Origin: Arbacia lixula
Lineage: Eukaryota > Echinodermata > Echinoidea > Arbacioida > Arbaciidae
DNA length: 64,000 nt
Direction: 5' to 3'
Assembly: GCA_963669155.1 (NCBI GenBank)
Contig: OZ022581.1
Span: 23,316,475 to 23,380,474 of the forward strand
Shown here: positions 1 through 12,956 of the stretch, in pieces
Layout: each line of letters opens with the position of its first letter
How positions within the stretch are numbered: position 1 is the first letter of the stretch
Made by a program: the position numbers and the translations under genes
The notes under the pieces: model-generated
Told to the model about the DNA's origin: nothing
Databases searched by the model: none
Seen by the model: only the letters and a program-made list of their open reading frames with translations

Positions 1-477
1 TCCAAAGACCTGTAAAATGTCTTTACATCCATCATCCAACACAGCTTCATGAAAAACAATCCCAGTGAGCAGTCTAGTAGTATTTATTCAGTGCATTGTA
101 GGCCCATGGTGTAATTACGAAATGGTCTATTGAAACCGAATTGGCCAAACACTGTATACGGCTCTGGCTATCAGTTTGGTATTACCCCACTTACGGCGAC
201 TCAACGTATAACGTCTCAAAAGTCAGTCTGGCTCTGGCATAACCCTCAACCATCACATGTCGTTTGGTTGTGATACAAATATCTGCTATTATCTCCATAT
301 CAACTAATGATGTCATTGTAATCTCATCGCTACTTTCCGCATTCCCCTTTTCACCACTACCACAACGACCTTCACAGCGCATGTCTTTCTCATCACCACG
401 ATCACCACCAACCACCATCATTACCACCGCCACCAACAACTGCATCATGGTCATAGCCATCATTTTTCCCGCCATCA

Positions 478-1010
478 TCATTACTACCCCATTATCGCTA
501 CCACCCGCACCATCATTATCACCACCACCACCACCACCATACCACCACCATACCACCACCACCACCCCACCACCATCAGTATTTCCACCAAAAATACGTG
601 TACCAGCCCTACAACTACATCTACCACCATCATCACCACCCCCACCACTACCACCACCACCACCACCACCACCACCACCACCACCACCACCACCACCACC
701 ACAGTACTACTACCACCACCACTGCCATCACCATCAATCCCACCACAAACACTTGTACCATCTCTGCCACCATCCTACCACCGCCTCTACCATGGCACCA
801 CTATATACCACCACTACAACTACCACCACCACCATTACCACCACTACCACTATCACCGTCAATCAATCCCACCACAAAAAAATCCACCCTGTCACCATCC
901 TACCACAACCTCTACCACTACCCCGCCACCACTACAACCTCCACCACCACCACCACCACCACCACCACCACCACTACCACCACCACCACCACCACCACCC
1001 TACCCCATAT
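478..1010 (+). repeat. (CCA/CAC)n imperfect microsatellite
   Basis: Long CCA/CAC-rich tract that creates artificial His/Pro/Thr frames. It ends about 25 bases from the gene A exon 13 donor; on the transcript it is GTG/TGG-rich. Confidence 0.95.
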
Positions 1011-1034
1011 CCACCAGTCCTAGAGTATACTCAC

Positions 1035-1163
1035 GTATGAGTGTGATGTTCTTTCCGCACAGGTTACAGCTCTCCTTGCACTCTACGTGCATGTAAGCCG
1101 GGTTCTTATCACATTCCCCGTAAGTAGCCCACACGCTGCAAAGCTCGTCGTTATCCATGCAAT
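1035..1163 (-). CDS. Gene A exon 13: ShKT module 4 (last exon in the window)
   Basis: A 129-base exon in phase 1-1 with six cysteines: [17 protein letters not shown] and ECKESCNLC, then GKNITLI. It ends at a GTGAGT donor, so the transcript continues to the left of the window. Nothing between 1 and 1034 looks like the next exon. Confidence 0.88.
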
Positions 1164-4100
1164 CTTCATCAATAAAAAACAGAACAAATAGATTAATTAA
1201 TACATTAATTCATTCATTTTATTATGGCATATGCTAATGTTTTAAAATAGGTGTATGCATGTATGTGTTTGTTTATGTTTATTTTTGTATTTTTATAATG
1301 GAATGAATAAAACAAACAACAACAACATTATTTTTTCGAAATATCAGACATATGATACGAAGGTATGAGTGGATCGGTAGAAATTGTGTACACAAGTTAC
1401 TTCGGTATTGTCTGAACCCGCGAGGCGCAGCCGAGTCGGTTCGGCCCAAATTCAGAGGAACTGCGGCTAATCAGATTGCTCCGATTCTTCTAACTTTTAT
1501 TATGAATTTATGTATCACCAAGTGGTTTCGCCTGGGATAAAGAGAGAAATGAAAGTATGAGCTCATATCTTTTCTAACACAAACTACTATCACATTTCAT
1601 CTCACGTGTGTGTTTTTGTTGTTTTTGGATAAGAAATGTTTTCATTTTTTTACGGGTTTTATGTGGATTACCAGTGATTACCATGGCACTTAAAGGGAAT
1701 GTACTGTACTGGGAAGACATAAAAGCCTTCAAAATGGTGATCATGAGCAATCTTCTTGCCAATGGTCTTGAATTCATGTATTGCCCATTTTAGAAACTTG
1801 CTGAAAGTTATTTGCCCTCAGATGATCCACATTTCGAATAATTAATGATTATCAGTGAAATCCTCCAAATGTTCGGCCCGAACAATCGGGGAATTGTGAT
1901 TTAATCACTAATAACTACAAATGTCGATCATTTGAGGGCAAATAACTTTCAGCAAGTTTCTAAAATGGGCAATACATGAATTCAAGACCATTGGCAAGAG
2001 GATTGTTATTGATCACCTTTTGAAGTTTTTTTTTTGTCTTCCCAGTACAGTATATACCCTTTAAAAAGTTACGACTCACCTCCTAAGCCGCACTGACCGC
2101 AGCTCCTTTTGCAGAAAGCCAACATGAAGTCTGTGTTTGTGAGACAGTCCCCAGATCGCGCCCACTCGGCACACTGTTCCCTTTCATCCTTACAGGGACC
2201 TAAACAAAGAAAAGAAAGTAAGACATGAAGACAGCAGATTAAGGTGTTGATGACCATGTATCAATCAGGGTGTGTTTGTGAGACTGTCCCAGAGTCGGGC
2301 CCATGCACTCGGCGCACTGTTCTCTCTCACCCTTACATGGTCCTAAACAAGGAGAAGAAACCAAGATAGAAAATAGCCGTCCACTTAATGAAGCAATTCT
2401 ACAACGTATCGTCAAATTGTTCAGAAAAAGATGTTAATATTGAATTTTTCATATATAAAAACAGGATGCTTTCTCTTCTGTTCCTTTCTGCTCTTTCTAT
2501 TTTGCCTGCTCCTTCTCCTTCTTCTTCCTCCTCGTACTTCTTCTTCCTGTTTTTCTTCTTCATCTTCTTCTTTTCCTTCTCCTTCTCCTCCTCATACTGC
2601 ACACAACATATAGAAGAGCACTTCACACGTGACGTCACAAAATCGAAATTTCAAAAGATCAGAACTTTCTTATGCACTTTCTTATGCATTTTCTATAAAA
2701 AAAAAATATGCATCCTTTTATCTGCAAATTCGATGCATCATTAAAAAAAAGGTTTTTACACACTTTACCTGTATGAAATAAAAATCATTCCTTCGTCAAA
2801 AACAGAAAAAGAGCAATTTATGGCATTATACTGCAACAATATATGGGAGATCACCTAGCACATGACGTCACAATATGAAATTCCAAAAGATCATAACTTT
2901 CTTATCCGTTGACTGATTTTCGTCTAACTTTCACTGATATGCTTCTTTCAGATTTCTGCTTTTATTGAAAGCAACTTATATTCAGGGTAAACAGGGTGCT
3001 GCTCACCGTGTGGAGAGGCCACGCATTTGTTGCAGCTGACCGGGCAGTTGGCCTGCATCCACGCCCGGGACTCGGGCTTGGTACACTCGTTCTTCCCCGC
3101 CCATTCCGGACAGCGCACGTTGACGTCCCGGCAGCCCTCAGAGACATCGGGTTTAGCTGGGTGGTGATGAAAAAGCGATGACATTGGTTTGAGCTGTTAT
3201 CTTCATGATCTTGTGTGTCCTTGTAGCCATGGTAACAGACACAAAAGGTATAGAGTAGCACAGCACGTTCATATTGACAACGGCTGCCCTTCACCGCCTA
3301 CAATCTACCGACACTTATGCTTCACCGCTGCGGAATGCAAGGCATTACTGCACTGTCGGCGATTAAATGCTGAAATATATATAATTGCAGTGCCATTAGT
3401 CCAATCATCAGTTGCAAAACGATTTCATACGATCGTGCCTTTATCTCTTTATGATTGCCATGACGACGGGAAATAGACTATGAAAACAATATTTATTGAT
3501 ACAGTGTCGCAAAACCCGCTCCCCAAACAATTATTGACATCCTTTGATTTGACGGTGCTCGAATTTCATCTAATTGCCAGTTGTACCATTTCGATATTTT
3601 AAAAAGAAATGTAACTCTTAATATGATTTTATACAAAAGGATAAAAAATGTTTTAAAAAAGCTAGTAAAATATGATTTGGGACTCACGGTCGGGCGCTGC
3701 GGTGCATGTGCCGCAACTCGCCGGGCAGGTCATGGACATATAGCTCTTGTAGTTTGGGTCGGAGCAGTACCCTCCCCTCGCCCAGTTCGCGCACCCTGTA
3801 GCGCTGTCCACACACGAGCCCGGATTGGCTGAAAGTTGGAGTTTCCATGGAAACGACATTAAAGCAAGTGAGAGATGACCAACATGACAAAAATGACCGC
3901 CTTGAATAGATGAATTGAGTAAAATAATAAAAAAATGCTGGACAACGCACAACGCTGCCGTGAGCTGACACTCCACTCAGTCCTGTTGTGGGAGCCCCTC
4001 CATAGGAAAGCAAAAATGGGAGGCCCAGGAGAACATAATATTGATTCTCTGAGAACAGGCACTGGTCTCCATGAAATATAGGAACTAATTACTTAGATGA

Positions 4101-5301
4101 TGGATGGAAACCACTGGAAAGAACTTGTTCAAGAAACTCTGGAAAACGACTTGATTGTTGAATGACTGAATAGATTAATTCTCATTGCGGGCATATTATG
4201 ATTATGGCTTGCAACATTTTCGAACAGAGGATTTAGTTATTGATTTTAGAAAGGTAGTCGATATGCAGATATGTACTACACATGGGCCCAGATTGGCTGG
4301 AAATTTGAGTCGCCATGGAAACAATTTATTGGGAGAAATGAACGAGACCGCTATTAAGAAACTGACTTCCTTGAATGTTGAATTCTCGTTACGGAGACAT
4401 TGTATTCATGGCTCTCAAAAACAACAATTTTTATTGACGCTAGAAAAAAAGTCGACCTCTGCTAAGGAACGTTTTTTTTTTTATAATTCCACATTCAAAA
4501 TCATGATATGCTTTGTGGAATAAAAATATGTGTAAGGATGCAACATAATGTATTCTAAGGTTAGTAGGTTGGGAGCTATGTATAACATTTTATATACATT
4601 GAGTTACCATCAGTCAAAATATTGACATGATTGAAGGAGAACATATTCCATTCTTAAAAATTGCAAAGTGTAAAGGGCAGGGCAGAGACAAATCAGTCTG
4701 CAAGCCTTGACCTTAGACTACCTACTTTGACAGTTGTAGTACGTGTTGATCTTGTAGATATCGATTTCGCTGAAGGTGTTCTTGTTGCCGATGACGGGGG
4801 CGTTACTCTGTATGGGGTAGATGGTGTACTGGCCGTTAATGGTAAATGCGTCGGCCGGGTAGTGCATGACGGAGTAGTAGTCGTATTGAGTCCCCAGGTG
4901 GTCGATGGCGTACTCGTCGAACTTATTGAAGTTGAACTCCATGCCTGGGGTTGCGGAGTGACGGGCGTGGAGATGGGTGAAGGGAGAGAGAAGAGTGACA
5001 AAAAGAGAGGAGGAAAGGTGGAGAAGGAATGGAGGAATGGGGAAGGGGGCGGGGGTTGGGGTAGGGAAAGGGGTAACGATATGATAATACAATCACAATC
5101 AATTTATAACAAAAACGAATATATAAGTAAGACAGAATAATACATATGTATAAGAAAGACATATCGTTCTAGTATTATACTTAAAATTTGCTGAGGGTAG
5201 TGAAAATATATAAGAAATATGAAAAGTGATGGCAAGGGAGACAGGCAAAAACATGAAGAGAGCGGGGAAAGAGGGTAATATATATGTGTAATATATATGT
5301 C

Positions 5302-5372
<71 letters not shown>

Positions 5373-8300
5373 TATATATATATATGTAAAACCTTTTTTC
5401 GAGGATCGGCTAGAGGATATATATGTATGTGTGGTCGGGCTGGATTACCATCATGGACATGATCGCGTGTATGTGTTAGTGGGAGGAAGAGGGAATAAAA
5501 ATATCCTTTCTTTTTACCAACAACAGTACTTTCCCTAACTTTCCCTATCTTTTTTTTTACATCTGTAACCATATTTTGGGGGCAACGGAAACATAAAGAT
5601 TAACAGTACAAGATAAGAAATCAGATTTCCCTACTAAGATCATCATGATGATACGTTGCTTTCCTTTCATATCCTTGCGATTGTGATTTTTCTACACGCA
5701 ATATTCGAAACGATTTTACTATAGCCACGATAGTTCATTCTTGACGTACTTTGATATATTATAATATTTCATGGCACGTACAAATATACCAAAAGAGTTT
5801 TCCTTCTATTATTTTATTATCGTTATGTCATGTAGTTCTAGGAAAACATTAAAAAACCATTGGAGATAAATGGAACATTTAAGGGATGATGTGGAGAACG
5901 CGTATTTGTTTTATGGCCTGGGGAAATGACAGTAAGCTAAATCATGCAAACACGATGATTTATCACGTAAAGAGCACCGGATACATTTATGAGACGAATA
6001 TTTCCGTTCGGGGTTACAAGTAAGCCCATATCAGCATGCGAGTTACCGTCATCCGTATCTGGCTGCGGAGAGATGGATAGTAAATTAACACTTTGTATGC
6101 GAGAGAAACAACTGTTCTGTTGGATTTGTATGAGTTACTAATGCGAAATTCCATAAGTGGCGCACGATGAGTTAAGGACCAGCATTATATTATTAAAGAA
6201 ATGAATGATCGTGAAGTCAAGACCGATACGAAAAGTATAATACATGAATGGCGACAGGAGGTGACGATTTCCTTTGAAATTGCATGTATTAATTAAAGGG
6301 GAGCTCCAGTCTAGATTTTAACAAAAGAGAACGTTAAATCAAAGACACAAACAAGAAAAACGACAGGACAATAAAGACCAACAACACAAGGGAACACGAT
6401 GAAACAAATGGAAGAACAGAAAGAAGAGAGAATGTAAGAAGAAAAGTGAGATGGAACAAAGCAACAAACGATTAAGCCTTTTAGTGCTAGATACAATGGC
6501 GCTCTTGGGGGATATGTGTATATTATTAGTGAATGCATACACATGTGGCATGGAAACGCTTAAAATCAAAATGAGCATATTTTCTCACCAGGTATGATAT
6601 TCTCCCAATAGATCCAGACGTAGCTATCTCGATCCGCCCTAGACTGCTCGTGCTGGAATCCGAGGGCGTGCATGAACTCGTGAATGATGGTGCCTATATT
6701 GTAGGTACAAGTCCCGCCCAGGGACAGCACCTGCCTTCCCCCCTGCATCCCGACCGACGAGTAGCACCTGCAGTGGATTCAATGTGATTCGCATTTAAAC
6801 TTCTCAGAAACATGGGCGCATAACATGAGTGACATGAGTGATATTACCTGGCAAGTTAATCTTTTTCCCGTATTATAATAACGAGCTCGTTGATTTCTCC
6901 GAACGAGAATCGCTTTTAGAAGGTATGATAAAGAACGAGCTTCTTCATCTCTCTCAAGTATGATGTTTCCATGGCAACTCAAACTTCTAGCCAATCTGGG
7001 CTTATGTGTCGAGCATAATCTCTTATTTACAAGATTGACTTCCTTTCTAGGTGGTTTTAAATGATTGATTGATCGATTAGTTGAATGATTGCTCGATTAC
7101 TTGAATGATTGCTCGATTACTTGAATGATTGATCGATTACTTGAATGATTGATCGATTACTTGAATGACAATACAAAGTAATAACTAACCCTTCCGTAGG
7201 TAGGATGTGTATGTAGTTATATTCATAGGTGCGCTCGTAGAACCTGATACAGGTATCCCTCTCGTATCTCGCCATCGCCTCTACGATACGAGACCGCGAG
7301 CCCAAATCTGTCGAGAACATAACCATATCAAAACATCATCTTAAGATCCGGTTGCATCCTAATCATCGCCACCACCATCTTCATCATTGTCATCATGATA
7401 TCAATCATCTCTGATAAGCAAAATTGAGATAAATTTTCTATACCGCATGTAAGGTTAAATCTACCCATAAAGCAATGCTCGACTACATCCGGAATTACTT
7501 TGCAGTCAGTCCGACTTCTAAGTTCTAGTCTAATGTGTTGCTGTAAGAGACCGGCAAATGCTATGACTGCACAAAGTGCCACGATGTCGCTGCGCAGTGC
7601 ATTATGGGACGATTTTTAAGTTTGTATGGTATGGAAAATTTAATCCTTCTAGAGCCTCGATTATAAGCACAGTTGCGCTTCTCCGAGGTCCATGACCATT
7701 ATATTATTGCTACTTTGTTTGTATTGTTTGTTTGCTCATTCTCTTAATTTGTAAATATGTGTTGTGTTTTATAACGGTTTGAATAAAACTAAAACTAAAA
7801 CTACTATGAAGAGGCTTGTCTTGTTTTCATGTTTTTGTTGTAATAGTTAGCATATCATAATGTATTAGACAAGATTAAAACATTAACAATTAACTAATGG
7901 CAAATGTGTATTTAAATGTATAGTTCACGAGGTATTATTACGAATGGGATAATAAGTTATCTAATGATTAGAAACATATTATTGTATTTATTATTATTAA
8001 TATACATATATTAAGCAAATAATCAACGTTGGTAAAGGTGATAGTTCGTCTCATTGCCTGAAGCCAAAAGTTGATTATTTGCTTTATATTCCACATCTGA
8101 AACCAACTACCTGTACCAAAAATGACAATTTGACGGACAAAGGTAATGTTTACTTCTCTACTTAACCCAGAGCCGCTGCCATGGAGAACACGCGTTAGGA
8201 CGAGCGCTAGGACGCGCGTTAGGACGCGTTAGTAGGAGCTACTGTTAGTCAATTGATATTCTGAGTGTAACGCACTTTTATTTCGCGCGTACTCAAAATA

Positions 8301-11295
8301 TGGATCATGCGTTAGGAGTATGAGGAGTGAAGAGATCAGCGAAAACAAAAAGTTCTATCACCGAGAGTGTAACGAGCTTTTCTTCTCAGGTGATCAGATG
8401 GGCAAAATTACGTTTTATCACGTGATCAACTCTTGACAAATCATATTGCAACATTCTTAGTATGTGGAATATCATATTATATATCATCAAATGTGTAATT
8501 TAGCAGAAAACATCGAGAATAAGGCATCATATTGTATATCATAAATTGTGTAGTATGTGTCTTATATTACCTGTAACATACTTTAAATTATAGATTTCCC
8601 ATTACATGCATGTATAATGTATATGAGTATTGAGCATTTCTCTTACCAAACGTGTTATCTATTGTGTAATACACGATACCACCAGGCCATTGAAAGTATC
8701 TATTCCGTATCGCGTTTCGCTTCAAGGTGGCTCCAAACTGCAAATCGCCGTATTCCTGCAGGCAACGTAAGTGTGGTGGGAAATCAATTTACGATTATGA
8801 ACAATCGTTCAAATCAATTAAATTCAATCAATGTGAGACATTTACTACTTTAATGTTGTTTTACACGGCTAAAACAATATTGCACAGACATACTCTGCAA
8901 TTTACGAGCAGACGCCTATTATTCTGCTGGCTGCATCCTAATGACGTAGGTAACGACGACATCATCAACATAATATACATGGTTGGCAAAAAGAATAAAT
9001 GCACATAATGTTTAAACTTACGGTGACGTTGTACGGCACCCATATATCAAATTGCAAAAGTTGATCCTTCCTTCCTGAAAAAGAAAATGGAAGAGACAAG
9101 AAAGTAAACGGACAGAATAGCAAGAACAGTCCCCTGCCTTATTTCTAGTACATGCAGTACGAATAATAATGATAACGAGACATACATGTGGACAAGTATA
9201 AGGTGGTCTGTATTGGCAAATTTATGCACAGACATGGAATAGTAAATGCATGGTGATACCATGGACCTTCCATGGTGACACCATCTATTCAACAGAAATC
9301 AGAGATAACGCTCACGAAAGCCCATAGCGCACCTACAACATACTAACATTGCAAAGATTTGCCTAAATGGTCGCGTGTATGTGCTAACAAAATGTATTTA
9401 ATAGACATTTTAGATAAAGGGGCGAGAAAAAAAAATTGGGAAAGAAAATTTTAAAGAGAAGGACATAGTGAGGGATAGAAGAAGAGAAGTTGGCAAAAGC
9501 CACATTGCAAAAGGAATGAAGAAGTGGCCCTACCCACGCCAGGAATTCGGACCGGAGTCGCGTGTTCTGACAAATTTCGCCATGATCCCGACATCTGATT
9601 AAAAATCGGACGCCACACTTGCAATAGGCAACAATCAGCTACAACATACTCAAATTTCAGAGTAAAAGAACCAAACACGTGCGAGATACAGCTCGTAGAA
9701 AATTGGTATGTCCTTTCATGATTGGCAATAAACATGATAAATGCCCCTTCCATTGACATAACACTTATATACGTCTGATTTTGACATTAATACCTATAAT
9801 CAAATTTACATATGATGACGTTATCAAAATGAAATATGAAGACAATTCCTACGATAGAGTACTATCTCAGCTACATCATACTACAATTTGATAAAAAGTT
9901 TATACAGGATTACTGAGATATGCTCAAACGGGTAAAAAAGCACGTCATACATGAAAATTAACTGTTTTATTCATATGGAAATATGATGACGTCACGATGT
10001 ACCTGACGGGAAAATGACAGAAATTGGGTGTCATTAGCCACTCTGAGGAGGTATGGCAGATTGAAGTCATGTTTTTTTTTACGTTATTTGCACACAAAAA
10101 CGCATATACCACCGCACAGACTTTAAAGTTTGACGCACCCGCACGACCTTGTTATTGCATGAACATGGCCTAAAATGATAGGATATGATTTATGTAGTTT
10201 TAAAAACATTATTATAGTGAAAAAAAAACCGGAATTCTGACGTTGCATATGCCAGTTTGCATTACACATGTAAAAACGCTCGAATGCACGAGCGAAAATG
10301 TTTGAAATGCTAGAAAAAGATATGTAACATATGCAAAATGAATCGGAACATTTTTTTCAATTTTGCGCGCGCGTTAATGCAGTAATATACAATCACGTGC
10401 GCGAAAATTCCATTGAAATTTATTTCCTTGTCATTGATTTTATGCATGTCAAAATTCATTACATGTAGATGATCAGTTCTAGAGCTACATGAGGTAAAAT
10501 GTTTTCATTAAAGTGCTCGTTCATGACGTCACGATAATGTAATGACCTCGAAAATGTTGCTGTGACAAGTTCACCTATATACTTGTACATAATGACATGA
10601 AATTCTAACGAAATTAAGAGGTGATCTGTCAATCATGACAAACACCTAATAATGATTAGCAATTATTGTATAGCACGTAACACATATAGGGGTATATGAC
10701 ATAGTGATTGAGCATGTTCCCATGCGCCGTAGAGAAAGAAGTACAAAATACAAGAAAAGCGATGCGAAATTTTGTGGGCCTCAACACAAATGCACACCGT
10801 TACATTAGATGTTAAATAATTAAAGCAATCTTACCATACCATTGTCACTTCCATTTTGATTAACATCATGGTTGCGATAATAATGATACGTGTGATAATA
10901 TTTTTTAGGATTTTCCCCAACGAGTTAAGGTAACCATGCCTTATTCCCACCACATGTAGTATCGATATTATTATCATCTTCATCAATAGTAAATGTTTTG
11001 TTTTTCATCATCTTGACGAGGGCATAAATGCTTGTGATTATATTTGTTAGGATTGTGGCCTACCGCTTGAGATTTCCCCGTTTATCTTCCTGATATCCTG
11101 CATGGAGTCTGCCTGCTTGTAGGTTCCGAACACTTGTAGATCTGCGGGTTGGTCGACGGGAAATAAAGACGAACAGAAAGAACTTATTAAAATTCATAAA
11201 TTAAACACGATAAAACCAAAATTATCTCCCCCTTTTATCCCCCTCTCTCTATCTACTAGTAGAAGTAGTAGTATTAGAAGTACTAGTAGTAGTAA

Positions 11296-11355
<60 letters not shown>

Positions 11356-12793
11356 CAGTAGTAATGGTAATAGTAGTGGTAGTAGTAGTAGCAGTAGTAG
11401 TAGTAATAGTAGTAGAAATAACATAATTGCTAAATTATACTTTTGTTTATATAATTCATTCTACCATTTTGTTATACTTAAGGTAGCTTTATGTTTCAAT
11501 TCTCATTTAAGGCAATTAAAAGCTGGTGAAGGGGAACATTTCAGGGGGGTATTTTCCACGATCAGAATGCTAATTTTAAGCCTTTCAATCGCACAAGCAA
11601 TGAACTGTATTGTTATGAACATGAGCTATGATTGGTTGGTACAAAGAGGGTTGAAAGTGGCATAGTTTAATTACAAACTTGGTTAATAGTCTGGGTCGCT
11701 GTGCGTGTGATAAGAACACTTTTCCAGAAAATATGACGTCATGCTCACTTAATAACAGTGCGCCGTTGAGTACAGGAAGCCGTACGTTGAGTCATTCCAA
11801 GTACTTTTGCGCGTACCACATCCTAGTTGTCTCTCACGTTTCCGAATTGATTCGAGCTCTAATCCCGTGCTTTGTTATTATTTTGGTTTATTCTGCACGG
11901 AATGTGACTGGAGGGTCGGGTATTCTTATACTTTGAGCGTGATATGGTTTGATATTCTTCTATGATATACCAGTTAAGTCATCTACTCGTTTTATGAAAT
12001 TATATTGAGGAAGTTGTTTTGCAATTTAGGATCTCATGACAATCATCACGATAGCAAGGAAAAATGATATTTCACTTTTTGGTAGACAAAGTAGCTGCTT
12101 TTAAATCTCCCTTTTCCGCTTAAACTCACTGAAGTATACGAGTCATAATAATAATATAGAGAAAATTGTGGCTTCATCTAGTGGGGTGTGATGGGTTTGG
12201 AGGGGGTCTACCCCCTGCTGCTCTCCCGCCTCCTCCACCCCAGTCCCCCCCCCCCCCCAAAAAAAAAAAAAAAAAAAAAAAGGGAAAAAAGGGAAAAAAG
12301 GGGTTTGTTAACAACAGAAAAAATCCCAACCACCACTACACACCCCCACCCCCATCTACCCCCGCCCCCCCCCCCCCCCCACACACACACACATACACAC
12401 ACCTTACTTTGTAACTGGATTTAATGACTGAAGATACGCGTTACTATTAATCATAAACGCTCTACCAATCAGCAATTCACTTTGCAAATAATGAGTAAAT
12501 CCAACTCACCATCTTTCGTTGGAGTCCGTTGATCAATCTGTTAGACACACAAAAAATATGAACAAATGAAAATGTGAGTAAGAAATTCATTGCCAGGGTG
12601 ACACGACTCAATAATTTTCAAGGAACAACAATGAAAACTTAACAAAATATCGCTGTGTTGCTACACTGCAATACCCACCATCTCTCTTTCTCTCTTTCCC
12701 TCTCATTCTTTCCCCCCCCCCCCCTCTCTCTCCTTTTCTTTTTCTCTCTCTCCCTTTTTCTCTCTATCTCTCTATCTCTCCCTTTCTCGCCCC

Positions 12794-12857
<64 letters not shown>

Positions 12858-12899
12858 TTCTCCCTTTCTCTCTCTATCTCTCTATCTCTCCCTTTCTCG

Positions 12900-12956
<57 letters not shown>

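Noticed and set aside
264..1040. Long His/Pro/Thr-rich open frame
   Set aside because: It is a frame through a CCA/CAC microsatellite with no other coding feature, and the real exon of gene A lies just beyond on the other strand.
3581..3832. Plus-strand frame over gene A exon 10
   Set aside because: Shadow of the minus-strand ShKT exon; no family resemblance in this frame.
4661..5140. Plus-strand 159-codon frame
   Set aside because: Antisense shadow of the Met-turn exon of gene A.
7063..7168. CRISPR-like regularity of a 20-bp repeat
   Set aside because: Units are contiguous without spacers, in a eukaryotic intron; a simple tandem repeat.
9451..9759. 102-codon minus frame at 9.5 kb
   Set aside because: Lies in the long dispersed repeat; phase and splice signals place the gene A exon at 9022-9074 instead.
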